Below the pieces are notes generated by a model. That model saw nothing but the letters and a program-made list of their open reading frames with translations, was not told the origin of the DNA and ran no database searches. A program made the position numbers and the translations under genes. A stretch of 11,504 nucleotides of DNA from assembly GCA_002440045.1 (NCBI GenBank), contig DJRI01000010.1, positions 1-11,504 on the forward strand, read 5' to 3'. The stretch is from Ruminococcaceae bacterium UBA6364 (GTDB lineage: Bacteria; Bacillota; Clostridia; Oscillospirales; Acutalibacteraceae). Shown piece by piece: positions 6,932-11,504 of this stretch (position 1 is its first letter; each line of letters starts with the position of its first letter).

Positions 6932-6990
6932 AAAAAATAAACCTGTGTTAAGCACAAAATCAATGCGCTTAACACAGGTTTTTATTATTT
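6932..6990. terminator. Strong bidirectional terminator
   Basis: Positions 6939-6953 (AAACCTGTGTTAAGC) pair perfectly over 15 bases with 6967-6981. On the plus strand the stem runs into TTTTTATTATTT, ending the GNAT/lipoprotein/regulator unit. On the minus strand it runs into TTATTTTTTT, serving the small gene whose stop codon is at 6985-6987. Upstream, 6874-6881 (TTCGTGTA) is inverted at 6919-6926 around an ACGCGT palindrome. Nothing else is seen in the gap 6861-6931. Confidence 0.9.
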
Positions 6991-7317
6991 ATGAAATGCT
7001 TTGTTGTAACATTCAAAGAAAATCTTTTTGACAAGCTCGCGTTCTTCTTCGTCTATTTCTTCTTCAAAGTTATCGTTTTTAAATGCGTTATAATACCAAC
7101 GCATCTCACTTCTCATCCACTCGGTAACATCGTTGTGTTCTGTCTGCCACCGCATTACCTGCAGAATAACATTGAGACGCTCGGCTTCTTCGAGTATGTT
7201 TTCGTCAAAATTAGGCAACCAGCCATACTGTATAGATTCGCCTGTTAAATCATCTCTTATCTTAATTTCATCGTCAAACATTTCTTTAGTTCCTATATAA
7301 TCAAAATCATATCTCAC
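6985..7317 (-). CDS. Small acidic protein, tandem paralogue 1 (unknown function)
   Basis: The 110-residue protein is rich in Glu and Asp, with no signal peptide or membrane segment. I recognise no family. Visible blocks are DLTGESIQYGWLPNFDENILEE (23-44), WQTEHNDV (57-64) and a C-terminal helix-like EEEIDEEERELVKKIFFECYNKAF (85-108). It aligns end to end with the protein encoded at 7375-7716, with about 74% identity by hand count. The start is GTG at 7317, preceded by AGGCGGTG on the minus strand; the paralogue also starts with GTG. Tandem copies of a small, soluble acidic protein are common for immunity proteins of polymorphic toxins, but no toxin gene is next to it, so that reading is speculative. 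The bidirectional hairpin at 6932-6990 terminates it. Confidence 0.8.
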   Translation of the reverse strand: MRYDFDYIGTKEMFDDEIKIRDDLTGESIQYGWLPNFDENILEEAERLNVILQVMRWQTEHNDVTEWMRSEMRWYYNAFKNDNFEEEIDEEERELVKKIFFECYNKAFHK

Positions 7318-7374
7318 TATGACCGCACCGCCTTTCGCATTTCTTTTTGTAACGCTTTATACTTTCAACAGCCT

Positions 7375-7716
7375 TTATTTTGATGCAGTATTGAAAGCCT
7401 TGTTGTAACATTCAAAGAAAATCTTTTTGACAAGCTCGCGCTCTTCTTCGTCAATTTCTTCTTCAAAGTTTCGCTCTTCAAAAGCTTTGCGATACCAACC
7501 CATTTCGCCTTTAATTTCTTTTGTAACGTCGTTATGCTCTGTCTGCCACTGCATTAACGGCAAAAGAACATTAAGACGTTCGCCCTCTTCGAGAATGTTT
7601 TCGTCAAAATTAGGCAACCATCCATGCTGTATGGATTCGCCTGTTAAATCATTTCTATTTTCAATTCTATAATCAAACATTTCTTTCATGCCTTCATAAT
7701 CAAGGTCATATTTCAC
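7375..7716 (-). CDS. Small acidic protein, tandem paralogue 2 (unknown function)
   Basis: This is a 113-residue copy of the protein at 6985-7317. The WLPNFDENILEE and WQTEHNDVT blocks are identical, as is the last 26-residue stretch before the C-terminus; the copies differ mainly in the middle (KEIKGEMGWYRKAFEERN versus the other's sequence) and at the extreme C-terminus. I chose GTG at 7716 because GGGTGA lies 5 bases upstream and it matches the start of the paralogue; a GTG at 7725 is in frame but has no room for a ribosome site. The gap to the downstream copy is 57 bases, so both are probably on one transcript. The near-identical nucleotide sequence of the 3' third suggests recent duplication or gene conversion, whereas the middle has diverged. 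Confidence 0.8.
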   Translation of the reverse strand: MKYDLDYEGMKEMFDYRIENRNDLTGESIQHGWLPNFDENILEEGERLNVLLPLMQWQTEHNDVTKEIKGEMGWYRKAFEERNFEEEIDEEERELVKKIFFECYNKAFNTASK

Positions 7717-7808
7717 AAAAATCACCCGCTTTTTAAAATCAATGAGCAGATATATTCAGTCTGCCGCGCATTTTGTTTTGCATTTGAAAAATAAAACTTT
7801 ACAAAAAT

Positions 7809-7837
7809 AATATATCATCTTTGCGTTTCAAATTCAA
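7809..7837 (-). promoter_or_regulatory. SigmaA-like promoter of the tandem paralogues
   Basis: On the minus strand TTGAAT (7837-7832) is separated by 17 bases from TATATT (7814-7809). This gives a leader of about 85 bases to the GTG at 7716. Just beyond it TTTCGCACTG is directly repeated twice (7852-7861 and 7862-7871). The divergent cotJ leader begins after that. Confidence 0.5.
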
Positions 7838-7904
7838 GCATTTTAGCGATATTTCGCACTGTTTCGCACTGTTAATTTGCTTTTAACATCTGTGACTCTC
7901 GGCG

Positions 7905-7977
7905 GTAACAAATCTCGCGGGGCTTCGTATAATGTAAAAGACCGACAAAAAACGCTCGGTCGGCGCGAAACGGCGCC
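7905..7977 (+). promoter_or_regulatory. Candidate cotJ promoter and GC-rich leader hairpins
   Basis: TATAAT at 7928-7933 is preceded after 17 bases by GTAACA (4 of 6). The same region, CGTATAAT (7926-7933), matches 6 of 8 positions of the sigmaE -10 consensus CATACAAT. That fits the sigmaE control of cotJ known in Bacillus, although no good sigmaE -35 box is visible. The leader then contains ACCGA (7941-7945)/TCGGT and GGCGC (7962-7966)/GCGCC (7973-7977) hairpins ahead of the ribosome site. Sigma assignment is uncertain. Confidence 0.4.
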
Positions 7978-8002
7978 AATAATCTTTTTAGGAGATTTAA
8001 CA

Positions 8003-8236
8003 ATGGCTAACGCAAATGATTTTGATATGTCTGTTGCGGCGGCAAAGCTTGTCGAAAAGGATATGAAAGCAGAAACATCCTGCCCGGCGACGGCTTTTCC
8101 GCGCGACGCAGACGTAACAATGGCATACATTCCATATCAGCTCGACAGAACGTCTTATGAAACCGGCGAAGCCCTTAAAAACGGCACGCTGTTCACGGTG
8201 CTTAACAAGCCGTTTTTGGGAGGGAAGAAAAAATGA
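8003..8236 (+). CDS. cotJA: Spore coat associated protein CotJA
   Basis: This is a small component of the CotJ complex of the spore coat, made in the mother cell and needed for incorporation of CotJC. The 77-residue protein (about 80 in Bacillus) carries the family core MAYIPYQ (40-46), corresponding to the Bacillus MAYVPWQ-like block. It then has the ALKNGTLFTVLNKPFLG element (57-73), with the near-invariant KPFLG close to the C-terminus. The ATG at 8003 follows AGGAG (7990-7994) by 8 bases; the open frame back to 7877 has no ribosome site and includes the promoter and hairpins. The coding region overlaps cotJB by 4 bases, a standard coupled arrangement. The protein contains one Cys and ends in a Lys-rich tail. 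Confidence 0.9.
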   Translation: MANANDFDMSVAAAKLVEKDMKAETSCPATAFPRDADVTMAYIPYQLDRTSYETGEALKNGTLFTVLNKPFLGGKKK

Positions 8237-8484
8237 ATGAACGAAAAAAACTTCTTCTCAGACTTTCCGCTTCGCAGTTTGCGCTGTGGGAGCTTCACCT
8301 CTATCTCGACACGCATCCGTGCGACCGCACCGCGGCTGAAATGTGCGAGAAATACAGCGCCGAAACCGCCGCTCTTAAAAAAGAATATGAAGAAAAGTAC
8401 GGCGCGCTTTCTTCGGGAAATTGCGAAAACTGCCAATGGCTCAGCGACCCGTGGCCGTGGGATGTTGAAAGGGGTGAAAACTGA
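8233..8484 (+). CDS. cotJB: Spore coat protein CotJB
   Basis: This is the second protein of the CotJ coat complex. The 83 residues match the family length (about 87). The diagnostic block is FALWELHLYLDTHPCD (16-31), corresponding to the LVELTLYLDTHP region of Bacillus CotJB. After a helical EKYSAETAALKKEYEEKYG stretch the protein closes with DPWPWD (72-77), the characteristic Trp-rich end. Its ATG overlaps the cotJA stop (ATGA). A cotJC start codon follows 3 bases after the stop, so the normal cotJABC order is kept up to the point where cotJC breaks. The CxxC motif (64-67) could be a clade-specific feature. Confidence 0.92.
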   Translation: MNERKKLLLRLSASQFALWELHLYLDTHPCDRTAAEMCEKYSAETAALKKEYEEKYGALSSGNCENCQWLSDPWPWDVERGEN

Positions 8485-8487
8485 TTT

Positions 8488-8595
8488 ATGTTCAGTTATG
8501 AAAAGAAATTGCAGTATCCGGTAAACATCAAAAACCCGAACCCCAAATATGCACAAATTATATTAACGCAGTACGGCGGTGCGTACTGCTTTTAG
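8488..8595 (+). pseudogene. cotJC: cotJC, 5' fragment interrupted by the prophage
   Basis: CotJC is a coat protein of the manganese catalase family, normally about 190-200 residues. Only a 35-codon frame is present. Residues 1-32, from MFSYEKKLQYPV through NPNPKYAQIILTQYGGA, match the CotJC N-terminus closely; Bacillus has YEKKLQYPV and EQYGGADGEL. The expected GEL and the whole metal-binding domain are missing: the frame continues with Tyr-Cys-Phe and then TAG at 8593. The ribosome site AAAGGGGTG (8468-8475) and position after cotJB are normal, so this was a functional gene start. No in-frame or frameshifted continuation is visible in the following 100 bases; minus-strand phage genes follow. 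The rest of the gene should sit at the far end of the inserted element. Confidence 0.88.
8568..8589. repeat. Inverted repeat at the cotJC break, candidate hybrid attachment site
   Basis: GCAGTAC (8568-8574) is perfectly inverted as GTACTGC (8583-8589) around the 8-base centre GGCGGTGC. The left arm and centre encode Gln-Tyr-Gly-Gly-Ala of CotJC; the right arm lies in element DNA. Two half-sites, one host and one element, facing each other across a short core is the form expected for attL/attR of a serine recombinase. The crossover position is inferred to lie within 8575-8582. Confidence 0.5.
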
Positions 8596-8654
8596 TGGTA
8601 GTATAGGGAGCGGTCCGCGCTTCAAAGATTATATCGAACGGCGAGATTTAAAAT

Positions 8655-8710
8655 GAAAAAAGCGGGTAAGCTCATCGCCTACCCGCTTTAACTATGCCGC
8701 TTTATGCGGC
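8655..8710 (-). terminator. Terminator of the phage late operon
   Basis: On the minus strand the lysozyme stop is followed at once by a GCCGC/GCGGC hairpin (8696-8700 with 8706-8710). A stronger one follows, AAAGCGGGTA (8659-8668) pairing over 10 bases with 8680-8689 and an inner GC/GC pair. It then runs into a T-run (8661 down to 8655). This would stop phage late transcripts before they enter cotJ as antisense RNA. The stretch 8596-8654 shows no gene, only a GCGG-T-CCGC palindrome (8610-8618). Confidence 0.82.
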
Positions 8711-9631
8711 TTATTTATTTTTCTTATAATATTCATTCACGCGCTTTTGAATAGCGGCATAATCATAGCCCGCTGCTTCAAGGCGCTTTTTTCTTTCGGC
8801 GCCGTTGCCCCACTCGCCCCTTATGACTTCAAGCACGACGTCGTTGAAGCGACTTTGCAAAACATAATTTACTCTGTCCTGAACCGCGGCATAATCATAA
8901 CCCGCCGCTTCAAGGCGTTTTTTTCTTTCGGCACCGTTACCCCACTCGCTGTCAAGGACCTCTTTCACGACTTCATCAAGGCTCTTTTTCGCGGATTTCT
9001 TGAAGCCGTTGAAACCCTTATTTTTAATAACATCGCTATAGTCGATGAGCATATAATCTTGGTCGCATACAACGCCCGCGACCTTGTTGCTTCTTAGCGG
9101 ATTCGTTTCGCCGCCGAACTGCCATATGCCGAGAATGCTTTTGTTCTTGTAGCCGCATTCATTTGCCCAGTGCGCAACCCAGTGCGTATATATGGCAAGC
9201 TCCTCGTCATTTACTCTGCTTTCAAAGGTCGAAAGAGAAGCGTATATGCCGACAAAATAGCCTTTCTTTTCAAGCGTATTGCACCAAGCCTTTATGATTG
9301 CCGTAAGCTTTGATTTTTCGATTTTGAGCATTTCGCCCTCTACATCTATGTATACGGGCAAATCGAACTGCTTGCCTTTAAGGCAGCTTTCATAAAAATA
9401 TTCGGCTTCTTTTAGGGCTTCCGCTTCGCTTTTTGCAAGGCTGAAAAAATAACAGCCTACGGGCATATCGAGCGCCTTCGCCTTTTTGTAGTTGGCTTCA
9501 AAACAGCGGTCAACGTAAAGTCCGTCGTTACCTCCGCCGCCTTTTATTATGACAAACTCCTGACCTTCGGCTTTTGCTTCGGCAAGGTCAAAATCGCCCT
9601 GCCACTTTGAAATGTCTATTCCCTTAATCAT
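8711..9631 (-). CDS. Phage endolysin: GH25 lysozyme with two CW_7 wall-binding repeats
   Basis: This enzyme is a muramidase cutting the MurNAc-GlcNAc bond of peptidoglycan for host lysis. The 306-residue protein has a GH25 domain at 1-200. It shows GIDISKWQG (4-12) with Asp6, the catalytic pair Asp96/Glu98 in VYIDVEGE, and the late CDQDY motif (189-193). Two Cpl-7-type (CW_7) repeats follow at about 218-256 and 262-299. Both contain WGNGAERKKRLEAAGYDYAA; their DNA at 8754-8817 and 8886-8949 differs at only about 5 of 64 bases. CW_7 units bind the glycan-peptide part of the wall and do not need choline. There is no signal peptide, so export depends on the holin. The ATG at 9631 overlaps the holin stop by 8 bases. 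A terminator follows the stop. Confidence 0.95.
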   Translation of the reverse strand: MIKGIDISKWQGDFDLAEAKAEGQEFVIIKGGGGNDGLYVDRCFEANYKKAKALDMPVGCYFFSLAKSEAEALKEAEYFYESCLKGKQFDLPVYIDVEGEMLKIEKSKLTAIIKAWCNTLEKKGYFVGIYASLSTFESRVNDEELAIYTHWVAHWANECGYKNKSILGIWQFGGETNPLRSNKVAGVVCDQDYMLIDYSDVIKNKGFNGFKKSAKKSLDEVVKEVLDSEWGNGAERKKRLEAAGYDYAAVQDRVNYVLQSRFNDVVLEVIRGEWGNGAERKKRLEAAGYDYAAIQKRVNEYYKKNK

Positions 9632-10049
9632 CGCTTTCGCCGCCCTTCTTTTTAAGCACTTCGATTGCGTTTGTTATCACCGCGGGAATAGGCACGCCCA
9701 TAAGCCCGGCGTTTTCTATAATTGAAATAAGCTCATTCACTATAAACGCAATACACACGGCATCGCGAATATATGTAGCCCCGAGCATTATATCAAGGCG
9801 AGTTGCCACGAGCACGATTAAAATAATCATACCTTTGCGGCAAAGCCCCTTAAAGCCCGCTTTGCTTTCGTAAGCGCCGTTCTCAGTTTTCGGCGATTTT
9901 TTGAAAATAAGTGAAAGAGCGACGCCGGAGCAGAAATCTACTGCCATAAAAATAAGCAATGTGAGCACGGCGGCGTCCCATCCGCCGAGAAGCCCGGCCA
10001 CAGTGCCGAACACGGCGCCGGCAGACAAACAAACAACAGTTTTTAACAT
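9624..10049 (-). CDS. Phage holin (TcdE/phage_holin_4 family)
   Basis: This small membrane protein forms lesions in the cell membrane at the end of infection and lets the lysozyme encoded next to it reach the wall. The 141 residues contain hydrophobic segments at about 5-22, 26-47, 74-90 and 95-111. The family hallmarks are DFCSG (38-42, the D-x-x-SG motif) and FIVNELISIIENAGLMGVPIP (102-122), a NE-x-ISI-x-EN block. The C-terminus is charged (KKKGGESDD), as usual for holins. The ATG at 10049 has a perfect AGGAGG site 8 bases upstream. Its stop overlaps the lysozyme start, a classic holin-lysin pair. Confidence 0.92.
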   Translation of the reverse strand: MLKTVVCLSAGAVFGTVAGLLGGWDAAVLTLLIFMAVDFCSGVALSLIFKKSPKTENGAYESKAGFKGLCRKGMIILIVLVATRLDIMLGATYIRDAVCIAFIVNELISIIENAGLMGVPIPAVITNAIEVLKKKGGESDD

Positions 10050-10072
10050 TTTGAAATCCTCCTAAAAATCAA

Positions 10073-10546
10073 TTATTTTGAAACTTCTTCCCAGCCGTAT
10101 ACGCCCGGCTCCCAAACGTTATTGTCAGCGGTTGAAGCCCACTTCTTACCGCTATGTGAAACCTTGTCGCCATTGTTATAAGCGTCGTGTGCACCGATGG
10201 GCTGAACCCATTCAGGATATTCGACCGTGGGGTCTCCGATTTTCGACCAGAGAGAAGCTGCTTTATCAGGCGCCCAATCCGCTTGCGACGTATGTGCTTG
10301 CGCGCAACGATATAAGTTGCCCTCGTATTCTCTGATGTCACCCGCCTTATAAGCGACCGAAGCCGCCCAAGGCGCGAAGAGCGACGTGTGCTCTACGGCG
10401 GTCACGTCATCTATGCTGCCGCTTTCGGCGAGCGTAACAAAAGCTATGGCTGTAGCCGCTTCAAGGCTCTGCTGACGGGCTTGTGACTGCTCAACTGCCC
10501 GACGTGATTCAAGCATTTGGTCTTTTACAGATTTATATTTGAACAT
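10073..10546 (-). CDS. Phage tail accessory protein with carbohydrate-binding-like modules
   Basis: This 157-residue protein probably sits at the tail tip or fibre. Residues 1-40 are helical and charged (DQMLESRRAVEQSQARQQSLEAATAIAF), resembling an attachment segment. Residues 57-101 (LFAPWAASVAYKAGDIREYEGNLYRCAQAHTSQADWAPDKAASLW) have the pattern W-x(5)-Y-x-GD-x-V-x-Y-x-G-x-x-Y-x(5)-T of CBM5/12 (chitin/cellulose-binding) modules. Residues 109-152 (EYPEWVQPIGAHDAYNNGDKVSHSGKKWAS...WEPG) look like a second, divergent copy. Such proteins sit between tail and holin genes in many Clostridia and Bacillus phages. An AAGGAGG site precedes the ATG at 10546, and the gap to the upstream tail gene is 14 bases. 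Binding to host wall polysaccharide is inferred. Confidence 0.8.
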   Translation of the reverse strand: MFKYKSVKDQMLESRRAVEQSQARQQSLEAATAIAFVTLAESGSIDDVTAVEHTSLFAPWAASVAYKAGDIREYEGNLYRCAQAHTSQADWAPDKAASLWSKIGDPTVEYPEWVQPIGAHDAYNNGDKVSHSGKKWASTADNNVWEPGVYGWEEVSK

Positions 10547-10560
10547 ATGTTTTTGCCTCC

Positions 10561-11504
10561 TTAACCTATAAAACAGATGGGGGCTATGCCCGTTTCGTTG
10601 TTGGCTGCTAAATTCAGTAGATTACCTGCTTGTCTTACGGCTATAATGCCGAATGCTGTGGTCGGCGAAACACTTCGTGTCCAATATATAAACGCCGCCC
10701 CGTCGTTGTATTTAATGCGGTTTGCATCGTTGCCGACACCCGGAGCGGAAAGGTCTGAAAATTTAGAGAAAAACTCGTATGCGACGCCTTCGCTTCCGCC
10801 GCCGTAAACTTCTGTTTGCGACGGTAAAAAGAGATAATCGCTTACAGTCTCGCTCCCGCCGCCGTCCGTAACAGTGTTTAATGCGCAAGTTTTATCGACT
10901 TTACACAATGCGTTTATAAAATCATCTTCAACCCCGTAGAGAAAACCCGGCTTATTCGCGTCCGCAGGCGGTCTGTCATAATTACTCGCCGCGCTCCACC
11001 ATGCATTCGCCGCTTTTTGCGAATTTATTTTCTGCCTGACTGACGACTGACTGTATCTGTTCGACGCATATCTAATACGAGGTGAAACATTCAGGGGCGA
11101 AAGAGCTGTTCCGCCGTTTCCTTCGGCGACTGAAACTGTTTCAATCGGGGATGCCGAAGATGCCGATGAATACGTTGAAATTTTCGAGTCAAGAGCTTGC
11201 TGCCCGTAATTCCAAGCGAAAACAATCTGCCCGTTTTTCGGCACAGCGTTCGCAAGCGTGAACTGATACGTTTTGCCGCCGCCCTCACTTTCATAATCGC
11301 TCGGCAAGGTGAAGTTATGCGTTCCCGCTGAAAGAGCCGAAGAAGCGAAATATATTGCTTCTTTTTGGTCGAACTGAGCTTTTGCACTGCAATCGTGAAG
11401 CATAAGGGCGATTGTGTGAGTAAGTTTTTTATCGCTCGGTGTATCCTTATCAAAATCTAAAATATCCCACACAAGCGTCTCTGTCTTTTCGGTCACGGTT
11501 ACAA
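10561..11504 (-). CDS. Phage tail/fibre-like protein with DUF6273-like C-terminus (partial)
   Basis: The N-terminal part lies outside the window: the frame is still open at 11502, and the GTG at 11496 has no usable ribosome site. At least 313 residues are visible. The first part (TLVWDILDFDKDTPSDKK..., numbered from the GTG) reads like a beta-rich tail segment. From about 120 onward the sequence resembles the DUF6273 domain found in phage and surface proteins of Firmicutes: SPRIRYASNRYSQSSVRQKINSQKAANAWW, then DYLFLPSQTEVYGGG (220-234), then FIYWTRSVSPTTAFGIIAVRQAGN (269-292). The Ser- and Asn-rich, low-complexity middle (SSASSASPIET) suggests a linker. The domain's function is not known; a role in receptor binding is inferred from its place before the wall-binding protein and lysis genes. 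Confidence 0.75.
   Translation of the reverse strand, partial: VTVTEKTETLVWDILDFDKDTPSDKKLTHTIALMLHDCSAKAQFDQKEAIYFASSALSAGTHNFTLPSDYESEGGGKTYQFTLANAVPKNGQIVFAWNYGQQALDSKISTYSSASSASPIETVSVAEGNGGTALSPLNVSPRIRYASNRYSQSSVRQKINSQKAANAWWSAASNYDRPPADANKPGFLYGVEDDFINALCKVDKTCALNTVTDGGGSETVSDYLFLPSQTEVYGGGSEGVAYEFFSKFSDLSAPGVGNDANRIKYNDGAAFIYWTRSVSPTTAFGIIAVRQAGNLLNLAANNETGIAPICFIG

Larger units (their letters stand above)
8583..11504. mobile_element. Prophage end (late structural and lysis genes) inserted in cotJC
   Basis: From the cotJC break to the window edge all genes are phage-type and on the minus strand: tail/fibre-like protein, carbohydrate-binding tail accessory protein, holin, GH25 lysozyme. 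The order tail, holin, lysin is typical of the 3' end of a siphovirus late operon. All reading frames are intact, which argues for a recent or maintained element. No integrase is present in this part, so it should be near the opposite end. The left boundary is the cotJC junction; the right boundary is outside the window. Confidence 0.85.

Noticed and set aside
7852..7871. Two adjacent TTTCGCACTG copies as a CRISPR or attachment repeat
   Set aside because: There are only two short back-to-back copies, with no spacers and no mobile gene next to them.
8155..8556. Minus-strand frame across cotJA/cotJB/cotJC
   Set aside because: It lies antisense to three recognised coat genes, and its sequence is Phe/Arg-rich as expected for a shadow frame.
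8488..8595. The 35-codon frame after cotJB as a genuine small protein
   Set aside because: Its first 32 residues are the CotJC N-terminus and the frame ends three codons after a junction with phage DNA, so a truncated gene explains it better.
8596..8710. tRNA gene or tRNA 3' end as the prophage attachment site
   Set aside because: No tRNA-like cloverleaf or CCA end is visible; the junction is inside a protein-coding gene.

Overview
The window looks like the chromosome of an endospore-forming, anaerobic low-to-mid GC Firmicute (class Clostridia). The basis is a dipicolinate synthase operon (dpaA-dpaB), a cotJ spore-coat operon, Shine-Dalgarno-led genes throughout, and A/T-tract-flanked hairpin terminators. 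The left end of a prophage occupies the right quarter of the window.

Layout. (1) 1-1550: two hairpins, then dpaA and dpaB, which make the dipicolinic acid of the spore core, then a shared terminator. (2) 1552-2957: a FucO-type iron alcohol dehydrogenase on the minus strand. Its upstream region holds a sigmaA-like promoter, a folded leader and a Rex-like operator candidate. (3) 2898-6990: an apparent four-gene plus-strand unit with a textbook sigmaA promoter and a strong bidirectional terminator. It encodes a GNAT acetyltransferase, a lipoprotein with beta-propeller-like repeats, a large regulator-like protein with two N-terminal HTH segments, and a second GNAT. (4) 6985-7840: two tandem, roughly three-quarters identical small acidic proteins of unknown function on the minus strand. 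(5) 8003-8595: cotJA, cotJB and only the first 32 codons of cotJC. (6) 8583 to the window end: prophage late genes on the minus strand, reading from right to left: tail/fibre-like DUF6273 protein (cut by the window edge), a cellulose/chitin-binding-like tail accessory protein, holin, GH25 lysozyme with two CW_7 repeats, terminator.

The main discovery candidate is the junction. cotJC starts normally after cotJB, is recognisable up to Gln-Tyr-Gly-Gly-Ala, and then runs into foreign sequence and a stop, directly followed by a convergent phage lysis cassette. This matches the arrangement of elements that interrupt sporulation genes (skin in sigK, SPbeta in spsM) and are excised in the mother cell. 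A 7-bp inverted repeat sits exactly at the break and is a candidate hybrid attachment site. Whether the element is excised cannot be told from this window, because the integrase and the other half of cotJC lie outside it.
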